DNA of 13,343 nt from Flavobacteriales bacterium (GTDB taxonomy: Bacteria > Bacteroidota > Bacteroidia > Flavobacteriales > Crocinitomicaceae). The position numbers and the translations under genes were made by a program. Shown here in pieces: positions 1 to 7,164 of the stretch. Each line of letters opens with the position of its first letter. Within the stretch, counting starts at the first letter, position 1. The notes under the pieces are model-generated. The model did not search any database. It was not told the origin of the DNA and was given only the letters and a program-made list of their open reading frames with translations. Location of the stretch: positions 1 through 13,343 of the forward strand of contig CANCEQ010000072.1 in NCBI GenBank assembly GCA_947375085.1, in the 5' to 3' direction.

Positions 1-5
1 TAGTA

Positions 6-13
6 CAAAGATA
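6..13 (-). promoter_or_regulatory. Possible -7 promoter box for a divergent gene beyond the left edge
   Basis: Read on the minus strand this is TATCTTTG, an exact match to the Bacteroidota -7 consensus TAnnTTTG. It would fire leftward, out of the window, suggesting a gene divergent from upp. No convincing TTG -33 box is seen at the expected distance, and an 8-mer of this degeneracy can occur by chance in AT-rich DNA. Confidence 0.35.
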
Positions 14-156
14 ATATTATTTAATATTTGAATGTAAATCTTGAATCTTTGATGACCCAATTAAAATCTTTAGACTTTGTATTTTTCAATAAACATTCTA
101 CTAAAAATTTAAACTTTATTAATTTTTCTATTAACTTTATGAAAAACTAGTAAATT

Positions 157-804
157 ATGATTCACAATCTATCTCATTCAAATTCTATTTTAGGGAATTT
201 TATATCTGAATTACGAAGCGTTGAAATTCAAAAAGATTCTATGCGTTTTAGACGTAATTTAGAGCGTATCGCCGAAGTTATTGGTTACGAAATTTCAAAA
301 AAATTAGAATATGAAACTGTTGCTTTCACTACTCCATTAGGTCAAGCTGACGTGAATGTTTTAAAAACGCAACCTGTTTTAGCAACCATTTTGAGAGCTG
401 GTTTAGGAATGCACCAAGGAATGTTAAACTATTTTGACAAAGCGGAAAGTGCTTTCATTTCAGCATATAGAAAACATACTAGTATTGAAGAATTTGATAT
501 TCATGTTGAATATTTAGCTTCTCCTGACTTAACGAATAAAACAATTATTATTAGTGACCCAATGCTTGCAACCGGAGCTTCAATGGTGACTGTTTATAAA
601 GCATTACTAAAACAAGGAAGACCAGCTAAAATTTACATTGTTGCAGCTATAGCTTCTCAAGACGCTGTAGAATACGTAAAAGAACATTTACCAGAAAATA
701 CTGAAATTTGGGTTGGTGCAATTGATGAGGAATTAACAGCTCAATCATACATAGTTCCAGGATTAGGTGATGCTGGAGATTTAGCATTTGGCGTAAAATG
801 TTAA
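157..804 (+). CDS. upp: Uracil phosphoribosyltransferase
   Basis: This enzyme converts uracil and PRPP to UMP in cytoplasmic pyrimidine salvage. The 215-residue protein has the type I phosphoribosyltransferase fold signatures: the ILRAGLGM segment (residues 78-85), the PRPP-binding loop ISDPMLATGAS (132-142, with Asp134), and the C-terminal uracil-binding segment YIVPGLGDAGDLAFG (198-212). The length is normal for the family. The start at 157 follows an A/T-rich leader without a Shine-Dalgarno site, which is usual in Flavobacteria. It is the first gene of a probable operon, with the next start only 4 nt after its stop. No exact TAnnTTTG box is visible upstream; the nearest candidate is TAACTTTA at 132-139. 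The bases following the PRPP loop (GAS rather than GGS) and the FGVKC terminus are minor variations. Identification is secure from the two binding loops. Confidence 0.95.
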   Translation: MIHNLSHSNSILGNFISELRSVEIQKDSMRFRRNLERIAEVIGYEISKKLEYETVAFTTPLGQADVNVLKTQPVLATILRAGLGMHQGMLNYFDKAESAFISAYRKHTSIEEFDIHVEYLASPDLTNKTIIISDPMLATGASMVTVYKALLKQGRPAKIYIVAAIASQDAVEYVKEHLPENTEIWVGAIDEELTAQSYIVPGLGDAGDLAFGVKC

Positions 805-808
805 GGAT

Positions 809-1276
809 ATGAAGTGGGGCGCTCTTTCTTCTGTTTTTATCTTTAGTACAATAAAATTTCTTTTCGCTCCATTTACTGGTCCGGGATTAGGTTTGAATTT
901 TATTGAGACCTATTCTGCAAGTGTAACTGGTGCTATCGTTTGTGCTTTAGTCTTTTATTTCTCAAGTGAGTTTTTCATGAAGAGAGCGAGAGAAAAACGA
1001 CATAAATTGTATCACGAAGCACTTGAAAAAGGCATTGAATTAAAAACAAAAAAGAAATTTACAGTTTTAAATAAATCAATCGTTCGAATTAAAAAAAGAC
1101 TTGGTATTTATGGTATTGCCATCTATGCACCTTTTTTTATGTCTATTCCATTAGGAAGCATTATCACTGCTAAATTTTACGGAAAAGAGAAAAAAACATT
1201 TTTCATAATTCTTTTCGGAATTTTTATGAATGCGTTAATTACGACTGGTTTAGCATTTTCTGGTGATTTATTCTAA
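809..1276 (+). CDS. Four-helix membrane protein of unknown function in the upp operon
   Basis: I do not recognise a named family with confidence. The 155-residue protein shows four hydrophobic stretches: about 5-25, 38-57, 99-122 and 129-150. A strongly basic loop (about 58-97, many Lys/Arg) separates the second and third and is probably cytoplasmic by the positive-inside rule. The second half (APFFMSIPLGSIITAKFYG, 107-125) has the Pro/Gly-rich re-entrant look of DedA/small multidrug-export-type membrane proteins, but this is only a resemblance. It begins 4 nt after upp. Its stop codon shares its last A with the ATG of the following HAD gene, so the three are very likely cotranscribed and translationally coupled. 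AAGGAT precedes the start but is too close to be a standard ribosome-binding site. A role in pyrimidine transport or efflux is an inference from position only. Confidence 0.8.
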   Translation: MKWGALSSVFIFSTIKFLFAPFTGPGLGLNFIETYSASVTGAIVCALVFYFSSEFFMKRAREKRHKLYHEALEKGIELKTKKKFTVLNKSIVRIKKRLGIYGIAIYAPFFMSIPLGSIITAKFYGKEKKTFFIILFGIFMNALITTGLAFSGDLF

Positions 1277-1989
1277 TGAATTCGAATCGTCACTTATTTT
1301 TCGATTTAGATAGAACTTTGTGGGATTTTGAAAAGAATTCGCAACAAGCTTTACGTATTTTATATTCAGACCTTGGATTAAAAGAAAAAATCCCAAATTT
1401 CTACGACTTTTACAATAAATACAAAAATGTAAACAGCGATTTGTGGGTGCTTTATGGACGAGGAAAATTGTCAAAAGAACAACTTCGAACTACTCGCTTT
1501 GAAAAAACATTACACAAATTCGGAATCGTTGACGAAGAATTAAATATAAAACTAAACGAGGGATACATTGAAATTTCACCCAACCAAACGAATATTTTCC
1601 CTCACGCTATTGAGACTCTAACTGACTTAAAAAAGGATGGTTTCAATATTCATATTATCACCAATGGATTCAAAGAAGTTCAATATCGAAAATTAAAAAA
1701 TTGTGGGTTTGAATCCTTTATTGACATTATAGTTTGCTCTGAAGAAGTTGGGAAAAATAAACCTGCACCTGAAGTATTTCATCATGCAATGCAAAAAGCA
1801 AATGCTATTCCTAGCAATAGTGTGATGATTGGAGATGACTTGCGTGTCGATATTGTTGGTGGTGCAAATGCAGGCATGCATACCATACTATTTGACCCAA
1901 ACAAAAAACACCGAAAACATTGTAGTGATTATCAGATTAAATCCTTGAATCAAATTCCTGAAATTTTACCTTGGATTTTTAGAGGTTAA
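1276..1989 (+). CDS. yjjG: YjjG-family HAD hydrolase, probable (non-canonical) pyrimidine nucleotidase
   Basis: This is a haloacid-dehalogenase-superfamily phosphatase of 237 residues with all four motifs. Motif I is DLDRT (Asp10 nucleophile, Asp12 acid/base). Motif II is IITNG (Thr129). Motif III is Lys162 in GKNKPAP. Motif IV is IGDDLRVD (Asp187/Asp188). The alpha-helical cap lies between motifs I and II (about 17-105), which is the subfamily I arrangement. The motif context (DLDRTLWDF, TNGF, VCSEEVGKNKPAP) matches the YjjG/YfnB group. E. coli YjjG removes phosphate from pyrimidine nucleoside monophosphates, including damaging analogues. The start overlaps the preceding stop by one base. 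Placement in an operon with upp fits a pyrimidine substrate, although other HAD phosphatases share these motifs. A bidirectional terminator follows at 2057-2086. Confidence 0.85.
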   Translation: MNSNRHLFFDLDRTLWDFEKNSQQALRILYSDLGLKEKIPNFYDFYNKYKNVNSDLWVLYGRGKLSKEQLRTTRFEKTLHKFGIVDEELNIKLNEGYIEISPNQTNIFPHAIETLTDLKKDGFNIHIITNGFKEVQYRKLKNCGFESFIDIIVCSEEVGKNKPAPEVFHHAMQKANAIPSNSVMIGDDLRVDIVGGANAGMHTILFDPNKKHRKHCSDYQIKSLNQIPEILPWIFRG

Positions 1990-2022
1990 GAATAAGGTTG
2001 AGATTGAAATAATCTTCCGATA

Positions 2023-2039
2023 ACTGAGCTTGTCGAAGT
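2023..2039 (+). repeat. Dispersed intergenic repeat, copy 1 (ACTGAGCTTGTCGAAGT)
   Basis: This 17-nt sequence between the HAD gene and rocD matches, with one substitution and one missing base, ACTGAGCCTGGTCGAAGT at 9439-9456 in another intergenic region. I recall the motif as a common intergenic repeat of flavobacterial genomes. It does not code for protein and its function is unknown. Confidence 0.6.
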
Positions 2040-2056
2040 TGAGGTTGAGGAAAACA

Positions 2057-2086
2057 AAAAGGCTTCCTGAAATCAGAAAGCCTTTT
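2057..2086. terminator. Bidirectional rho-independent terminator between the HAD gene and rocD
   Basis: A 14-bp inverted repeat (AAAAGGCTTCCTGA against TCAGAAAGCCTTTT) has one C/A mismatch and a minimal loop. It carries an A-run on the left and a T-run on the right, so it can end transcription in both directions. It lies between the convergent HAD gene (stop at 1989) and rocD (stop at 2105). Confidence 0.85.
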
Positions 2087-2104
2087 AACTATATTAATTC
2101 AATT

Positions 2105-3349
2105 TTATTTTTTGAATTCGTTGATTGTCTTTTCGATGATTGCAACACATTCCATTAATTGCTCTTCATCCATAACTAATGGCGGAGCAAAACGAATAAT
2201 ATTACCGTGAGTAGGTTTCGCTAAAAGTCCATTTTCTTTTAAAGCAACACATAAATCCCAAGCAGTTGAACTTTCAGGTGTATCGTTAATAATAATAGCA
2301 TTTAATAAACCTTTACCTCTAACAGTTGTTACTAAATCAGAACCATCAATAATACGTTGCATTTCTTTTCTGAAAAGAATTCCTAAACGTTGTGCATTTT
2401 CAGCTAATTTCTCGTCTCTTACAACTTCTAAAGCAGCAATTGCAACTTTAGCCGCAATTGGGTTACCACCAAAAGTAGAACCGTGTTGACCAGGTTTAAT
2501 AACCGACATAATGTGGTCGTTTGCTAAAACTGCTGAAACTGGATATACTCCACCTGACATTGCTTTTCCTAAAACTAAAATATCTGGCTTCACATTCTCG
2601 TGATTTACAGCCAATAATTCACCTGTACGAGCAATTCCAGTTTGAACTTCATCCGCGATAAATAACACGTTGTGTTTCTCACACAATGCTTTTGATTTAC
2701 TTAAAAATCCTTCAGATGGAACGTAAACTCCAGCTTCTCCCTGAATAGGCTCAACTAAAAATCCGATTACGTTTTTATCTTGTAAAGCAAACTCTAAAGC
2801 AGCAGTATCATCATAAGGAATAGAAACGAAACCTGGTGTAAAAGGTCCGAAACTTTTTCTAGCATCTGGATCATTTGAAAAAGATACAATTGTAGTTGTT
2901 CTTCCGTGGAAGTTACCTTCACAAACGATAATAACAGCTTCATTTTCAGTTACTCCTTTTTGCTCATATCCCCATTTACGACAAAGTTTTAAAGCAGTTT
3001 CTACTGCTTCAGCACCTGTGTTCATTGGTAATACTTTATCAAATCCGAAATATTCAGTTACAAATTTTTCATAAACACCTAAAGTATCATTGTAAAATGC
3101 TCTAGATGTTAACGTTAATGTTTGAGCTTGTTCAATCATTGCACCAATGATTTTCGGATGACAATGACCTTGATTTACAGCAGAATATGCTGACAAGAAA
3201 TCAAAATATTTTTTCCCTTCAACGTCCCAAACGTAAACACCTTCTCCTTTTGCTAAAACGACAGGAAGTGGGTGATAATTGTGCGCTCCGTGTTTGTCTT
3301 CTAATTGAATTAGGTCTTGTGAAGTTAGTTGTTCCATTGTTGAATTCAT
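2105..3349 (-). CDS. rocD: Ornithine--oxo-acid aminotransferase (ornithine delta-aminotransferase)
   Basis: This PLP enzyme transfers the delta-amino group of ornithine to 2-oxoglutarate, giving glutamate-5-semialdehyde and glutamate, and so links arginine and proline metabolism in the cytoplasm. The 414-residue protein is a class III aminotransferase. It has TGAEAVETA (111-119, PLP phosphate contact), GNFHGRT (145-151), EPIQGEAG (200-207), DEVQTG (233-238, Asp233 to the PLP pyridine nitrogen) and Schiff-base Lys262 in VLGKAMSGG. The N-terminal segment [21 protein letters not shown] and these motifs fit ornithine aminotransferase better than acetylornithine or GABA aminotransferases, though class III specificities are hard to separate by eye. 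Two in-frame ATGs occur (codons 1 and 5). The first is preceded by AAAAAAATTAAC, the usual flavobacterial A-rich start context. It is monocistronic, with an exact -7 box at 3442-3449 and a leader of roughly 85 nt. Confidence 0.93.
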   Translation of the reverse strand: MNSTMEQLTSQDLIQLEDKHGAHNYHPLPVVLAKGEGVYVWDVEGKKYFDFLSAYSAVNQGHCHPKIIGAMIEQAQTLTLTSRAFYNDTLGVYEKFVTEYFGFDKVLPMNTGAEAVETALKLCRKWGYEQKGVTENEAVIIVCEGNFHGRTTTIVSFSNDPDARKSFGPFTPGFVSIPYDDTAALEFALQDKNVIGFLVEPIQGEAGVYVPSEGFLSKSKALCEKHNVLFIADEVQTGIARTGELLAVNHENVKPDILVLGKAMSGGVYPVSAVLANDHIMSVIKPGQHGSTFGGNPIAAKVAIAALEVVRDEKLAENAQRLGILFRKEMQRIIDGSDLVTTVRGKGLLNAIIINDTPESSTAWDLCVALKENGLLAKPTHGNIIRFAPPLVMDEEQLMECVAIIEKTINEFKK

Positions 3350-3441
3350 TGTTAATTTTTTTGAATGTTAAATACCACTTATCACGGACAGTGTGCATCC
3401 TTTCCTCATTCATTCTGGAGAGAAATCATCCTTTCATTTTG

Positions 3442-3449
3442 CAAATATA
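3442..3449 (-). promoter_or_regulatory. -7 promoter box of rocD (TATATTTG)
   Basis: The minus-strand sequence TATATTTG matches TAnnTTTG exactly. It lies about 93 nt upstream of the rocD ATG, predicting a leader of roughly 85 nt. No clear TTG -33 element is seen upstream. Two copies of GAAAGGATG (minus strand) occur between the box and the start, at 3427-3435 and 3396-3404. Confidence 0.6.
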
Positions 3450-3530
3450 GGGAAGATACCGTTGACTTTAATATTCAGACATATTTTTTTTGATAACAAA
3501 TTCTTCTAATTATGTAATTTATTGGCAGAA

Positions 3531-3564
3531 TTTGACTTTAAGTAAAATAAAAAAGTTAGTTTTA
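3531..3564 (+). promoter_or_regulatory. Putative promoter of the TRL-like lipoprotein cluster
   Basis: TTTG at 3531-3534 is followed after 22 nt by TAGTTTTA at 3557-3564, which matches TAnnTTTG except for its last base. This is 25 nt before the first lipoprotein start. The 22-nt spacing equals that of the candidate promoter of the ATPase gene at 11004. The predicted leader is short and A/T-rich. Confidence 0.45.
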
Positions 3565-3589
3565 CGCATCTAATTATTAAAATATAAAT

Positions 3590-3841
3590 ATGAAACTATC
3601 TAGATTCTTTATGATTGCAGCTATATCTAGCTTATCATTAAGCTCTTGTGTGGTGTACAAATCACATTCAACGACAGGAAATCCAATTGGAACAAAAAAA
3701 GGTGTATCTGAGTCTAAAATTGCTCAAAGCTTTGACGCAGGAATTGCAACAGCTGCAAAAAATGGTGGTATTACAAAAATTGCTACTGTTGATGTAAAAC
3801 AAACTTTAACTAAAATTACCGTAACTGTAACAGGAGAATAA
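3590..3841 (+). CDS. TRL-like family lipoprotein, paralogue 1
   Basis: This 83-residue putative lipoprotein has a Lys/Arg N-terminus, a hydrophobic signal (about 6-18) and the lipobox LSSC with acylated Cys20. The mature part matches the TRL-like family (tRNA-associated-locus-like, function unknown). It has a TGNPIGTKKGVSESK segment (about 30-44), then DAGIATAAKNGGITKIATVD, then a short beta-rich end closing in TVTGE. This is the most canonical of three tandem paralogues and contains the complete motif set. The residue after Cys20 is Val, so there is no obvious retention signal, and whether it sits in the inner or outer membrane cannot be told. It is separated from the next gene by only 2 nt. 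The biochemical role of the family is not established. Confidence 0.85.
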   Translation: MKLSRFFMIAAISSLSLSSCVVYKSHSTTGNPIGTKKGVSESKIAQSFDAGIATAAKNGGITKIATVDVKQTLTKITVTVTGE

Positions 3842-3843
3842 TT

Positions 3844-4125
3844 ATGAAAAAAATTCTTAAAATTTCAAAAATAGTTTTAGCTGCAGGATTAATTACATCT
3901 TGTTCAGTAACTTTACCAGTAGCAGTGTCAAGTGCTCCTATTGGTTCTAAAACAGGAGTATCTAAATCTACTGTAATTTGTGGTAATCTTTGGTTAAACA
4001 AAACTTATGGAGCTGCAGAAGCTGCTAAAAATGGAAAATTAACTGGTGGTGTTGCTACAATTGATGAAAAAACAACAAATTACATCATCTTTCAAAAGAA
4101 AGAGTTAATCGTTACAGGAAACTAA
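3844..4125 (+). CDS. TRL-like family lipoprotein, diverged paralogue 2
   Basis: This 93-residue lipoprotein has a basic start (MKKILKISK), a hydrophobic signal (about 9-18) and lipobox ITSC with Cys20. It keeps the first family motif (APIGSKTGVSKS, about 31-42). The usual Gly-Asp-Ala-Gly region is replaced by the aromatic-containing stretch GNLWLNKTYGAAEAAKNGK, and the ITKIATVD core is altered to TGGVATIDEK. It ends in IVTGN, like the TGE ends of its neighbours. An additional Cys occurs in the mature region (VICGN, about residue 46). It lies 2 nt after paralogue 1 and 16 nt before paralogue 3, so one transcript is likely. Membership of the family is inferred from position, length and the shared motifs. 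Confidence 0.8.
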   Translation: MKKILKISKIVLAAGLITSCSVTLPVAVSSAPIGSKTGVSKSTVICGNLWLNKTYGAAEAAKNGKLTGGVATIDEKTTNYIIFQKKELIVTGN

Positions 4126-4141
4126 TCATAAATTTATCAAA

Positions 4142-4411
4142 ATGAAAAAAATAATATTTTTTGGAGCTATTGCATTTTCAATGTCTCTAACTTCTTGTTC
4201 AGTAATGTATCCTGGAATTGCTACTAATGCTACTTCTTCGAAAGTAAGTATCGTTGAGAAAAAAGTATATTTCGGAATAGCTAAAGATATCGATTTAAGT
4301 CTTGCAACTGCAGCGAAAAAAGGTGGAATTACTAAAATTGCAACTGTTGATTATGGTGTAAAAGTTGGTTTAATTTCTACAACGTATAAAATTAAAATTA
4401 CTGGAGAATAA
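4142..4411 (+). CDS. TRL-like family lipoprotein, diverged paralogue 3
   Basis: This 89-residue lipoprotein has a signal of about 3-16 and lipobox LTSC with Cys19. It retains the second family motif almost intact (LATAAKKGGITKIATVD, about 54-70) and ends in KITGE. The first motif (xPIGxKxG) is replaced by NATSSKVSIVEKK. Paralogue 3 therefore keeps what paralogue 2 has lost and the reverse. It is last in the three-gene row and is followed at once by the long palindrome at 4420-4480. No function is known. Confidence 0.82.
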   Translation: MKKIIFFGAIAFSMSLTSCSVMYPGIATNATSSKVSIVEKKVYFGIAKDIDLSLATAAKKGGITKIATVDYGVKVGLISTTYKIKITGE

Positions 4412-4419
4412 TCACTTCA

Positions 4420-4480
4420 ATAACCTTTAATAAAAAAGTCCATTTTAAATTTTAAAATGGACTTTTTTATTAAAGGTTAT
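4420..4480. terminator. Perfect 61-bp palindrome acting as bidirectional terminator
   Basis: Two 30-nt arms (4420-4449 and 4451-4480) are perfectly complementary around the single base T4450. Inside the stem, AAAAAAGTCC pairs with GGACTTTTTT, which by itself gives a standard terminator with a T-run in both directions. The outer ATAACCTTTAAT segments extend it well beyond the usual length. It lies between the third lipoprotein (stop at 4411) and the convergent parC (stop at 4485). Confidence 0.9.
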
Positions 4481-4484
4481 ATAT

Positions 4485-7163
4485 TTAAAACAAAGTAGGC
4501 TGATCATCGTCACCGCCAGTTAAATCCCATTCAACAGTATTATCATCATCTGAATCGTCATCTTCACCTGAACTATCTCCTTCAGTTGTTTCTGATTCAA
4601 CTACAACATCTTCAGGCCAAGGTTCTAATCCAGTTTCTGGAATTTCAAGTACAATTTCTTTCACTTTCAATTTCGTTACTTGATTTCCTTGTGCTTTCAA
4701 TCCTTTTGTTTCTATTAAATCAGCTATTTGAATCACATTGTCAGGGAGATTTTTCGTCTCTTTCAATAACTTATTGTACACAATTCTTGCGGTCGGGCGG
4801 TAAGCTGTTGAAGCAACATGTAAATAAGACCCTTCCCCTTCACTTATAAATGATACTTTTTTATCTGTCGTGATTTCGCATAAGAAACGTTTCACATAAT
4901 GGATTTCTTTCTCACTATCATAGTAAACAGCTGAAATTGGTCTATCTGGATGCCATTTTTCAATATGAATCATGTCTTCATCGAAGTGATTCGAAATATC
5001 AAAACTTGTCAATCGGTATTCACCTGTTTTATAAAGTGTTAGGATTTTATCATTCCCTTTAAAAGAACCTAAGAAATTACCTCTATTGTCATCATTTAAC
5101 CTTCCTACGATTGGATCATACCAAATTTTACGAGCCGCTAATGTAGACCCACCTACTTCTTTTTGGGTGATTTTCTGAATAATCTCTTTGGTAACTCTAT
5201 TTCCTGCGGAAGTTCTCGCTTTGATTAGCATATCCCCCATGTCAATATCAAAACGTAAACGTTTCAAGTGCGGACGAGGACGTAACATAATCGTCACCAC
5301 TTCTCTTTCACCATTTGGATGAACTGAGAAATACAACATTTTAGAACCTTTAGTTCCTCGTGTTAAATCGTATTCTGTATCTCTAGTGATACTATTTACA
5401 TAGAAACGCTTCATCATCGCCGCTCCTCCTAATCCATCTTGATAGATTAAATGGTAAATGGTTCGTTTATCTCCTTTTTTCCAAACATCAGCATGAACGA
5501 TACCTTTACCAACGAATTTCTTTTCTGAAACCTTGGTAATCATCATTTTACCTGAAGCAAAGAAGATGATAATATCATCTATATCCGAACAATCGTTTAC
5601 AGCTTCTGTTTTCTTTAATCCGTAACCTATGAATCCTTCTTCGTAATCTACGTATAACTTACGATTCGCAATAATTACTTTAGAAGCAGTAATTGTATCA
5701 AATTGTTTGATTTCTGTTTTACGTTCTCTACCCTCTCCGAAACGTTTTTTAAGGTCTTTGAAATAATCAATCGCATACTCAACCAAGTTGGCTAACTTTT
5801 CTTTCACTGCCAACATTTCTTCTTCAATTTTCAACAAAGCTTCATCAGCTTTACTTCCATCGAAACGAGTAATACGAATCATTTGAATTTGAGTCAGTTT
5901 CAACAAATCTTCATCTGTTATCTCTCTGATCAAACGTTCTTTAAATGGTTCGAATCGTTTATATAAATAAGCATATAACTCTGTTTTATCAGCATAATGC
6001 TTAAAGTCAATATACATCTCTTCGTTAATAAAGATTTTCTCTAACGTTGAAAAATGCCATTGTCTTTCTAATTCATCCAAACGAATATCTAATTCCAATT
6101 TCAATAATTGAACCGTATTGTTTGTACTGAATTTTAATATTTCACTCACTCCTAAAAAACGAGGAGTTTCTTTATCAATAATAGATGAGTTTGGAGAAAT
6201 ACTTACCTCACAATCCGTAAATGCATAAAGCGCATCTAAGGTTTTATCAGGTGAAACTCCAGGTGTTAAATGAATAATAATCTCAGCATTTGCCGCTGTA
6301 TTATCTTCTATTTTTTTGACCTTAATTTTCCCTTTTTCGTTGGCTTTGATGATCGACTCAATTAATGAACCTGTTGTAGTTCCAAACGGAATTTCAGTAA
6401 TGATTAATGTCTTTGTATCTAATTTTTTAATTTTTGCTCTAACGCGAACTTTACCTCCTCTTAAACCATCATTATAGTTCGAGAAATCAGCCATTCCTCC
6501 ATTTAAGAAATCAGGTAGAATCTCTACTTTTTTTCCTCTTAAATGATTGATAGACTGCTCAATTAATTCATTGAAATTGTGAGGTAAAAACTTACACGCC
6601 ATACCAACTGCAATTCCTTCCGCTCCTTGCGCAAGCAACAATGGGAATTTTACTGGTAAATGTTCTGGCTCTTTATTTCTTCCGTCGTAACTTGTTAACC
6701 AATTGGTTGTCTTTGGATTAAAAACAACGTGGGCAGCAAATTTTGAAATTCTAGCTTCGATGTAACGAGGAGCTGCAGCGCCATCACCTGTTAAGGTATT
6801 ACCCCAGTTTCCTTGACAATCGATTAATAAATCTTTTTGACCTAACTGTACCAAAGCATCTCCAATTGAAGCATCCCCGTGTGGGTGATATTTCATCGTA
6901 TTTCCAATGATATTCGCTACCTTATTGTAACGACCATCATCTAATTCTTTCATTGAGTGAAGAATTCTTCGCTGAACCGGTTTTAACCCATCCCATAAAG
7001 ACGGAACCGCTCTTTCTAGAATTACGTATGAAGCATAATCCAAGAACCAACTTTCGTACAATCCTCCTACTGGTACAATTTTATCATCAATCGATTTCCC
7101 TTCAAACGGATTTAAAGGATCTTCTGAATGTCCAGTATTTTCTTCCAATTCGTCTTCCGCCAT
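4485..7163 (-). CDS. parC: DNA topoisomerase IV subunit A (ParC-type)
   Basis: This is the DNA breakage-reunion subunit of a type IIA topoisomerase, 892 residues long. The N-terminal winged-helix core contains QRRILHSM (64-71), YHPHGDASIGDAL (92-104) and the catalytic tyrosine Tyr134 in AAAPRYIEAR. A tower/coiled-coil part follows, then a beta-pinwheel C-terminal domain from about 490. No GyrA box (QRRGGKG-like) is visible in the C-terminal domain, and parE lies immediately upstream with a 1-nt gap. Both points favour topoisomerase IV (decatenation) over gyrase. The position equivalent to E. coli GyrA Ser83 is Ala98, while the acidic position (Asp102) is kept. The protein ends in a very acidic tail (about 850-892, runs of Asp/Glu) closing with QPTLF. 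Gyrase A is the alternative, but is less likely for the reasons given. Confidence 0.88.
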   Translation of the reverse strand: MAEDELEENTGHSEDPLNPFEGKSIDDKIVPVGGLYESWFLDYASYVILERAVPSLWDGLKPVQRRILHSMKELDDGRYNKVANIIGNTMKYHPHGDASIGDALVQLGQKDLLIDCQGNWGNTLTGDGAAAPRYIEARISKFAAHVVFNPKTTNWLTSYDGRNKEPEHLPVKFPLLLAQGAEGIAVGMACKFLPHNFNELIEQSINHLRGKKVEILPDFLNGGMADFSNYNDGLRGGKVRVRAKIKKLDTKTLIITEIPFGTTTGSLIESIIKANEKGKIKVKKIEDNTAANAEIIIHLTPGVSPDKTLDALYAFTDCEVSISPNSSIIDKETPRFLGVSEILKFSTNNTVQLLKLELDIRLDELERQWHFSTLEKIFINEEMYIDFKHYADKTELYAYLYKRFEPFKERLIREITDEDLLKLTQIQMIRITRFDGSKADEALLKIEEEMLAVKEKLANLVEYAIDYFKDLKKRFGEGRERKTEIKQFDTITASKVIIANRKLYVDYEEGFIGYGLKKTEAVNDCSDIDDIIIFFASGKMMITKVSEKKFVGKGIVHADVWKKGDKRTIYHLIYQDGLGGAAMMKRFYVNSITRDTEYDLTRGTKGSKMLYFSVHPNGEREVVTIMLRPRPHLKRLRFDIDMGDMLIKARTSAGNRVTKEIIQKITQKEVGGSTLAARKIWYDPIVGRLNDDNRGNFLGSFKGNDKILTLYKTGEYRLTSFDISNHFDEDMIHIEKWHPDRPISAVYYDSEKEIHYVKRFLCEITTDKKVSFISEGEGSYLHVASTAYRPTARIVYNKLLKETKNLPDNVIQIADLIETKGLKAQGNQVTKLKVKEIVLEIPETGLEPWPEDVVVESETTEGDSSGEDDDSDDDNTVEWDLTGGDDDQPTLF

Positions 7164-7164
7164 C

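Noticed and set aside
3219..3413. A 64-codon minus-strand frame starting in the rocD leader and overlapping the rocD start, as a possible regulatory upstream ORF
   Set aside because: Most of it is rocD in another frame, and the leader part (MNEERMHTVRDK...) shows no leader-peptide pattern such as a run of arginine codons.
3350..3441. Riboswitch in the rocD leader
   Set aside because: I could not recognise any known aptamer core or a terminator/antiterminator pair in the roughly 85-nt leader.
4586..4849. Plus-strand frames inside parC and parE, and minus-strand frames inside the HAD and lipoprotein genes
   Set aside because: They lie wholly or almost wholly within strongly conserved genes, lack recognisable motifs and have shadow-type composition.
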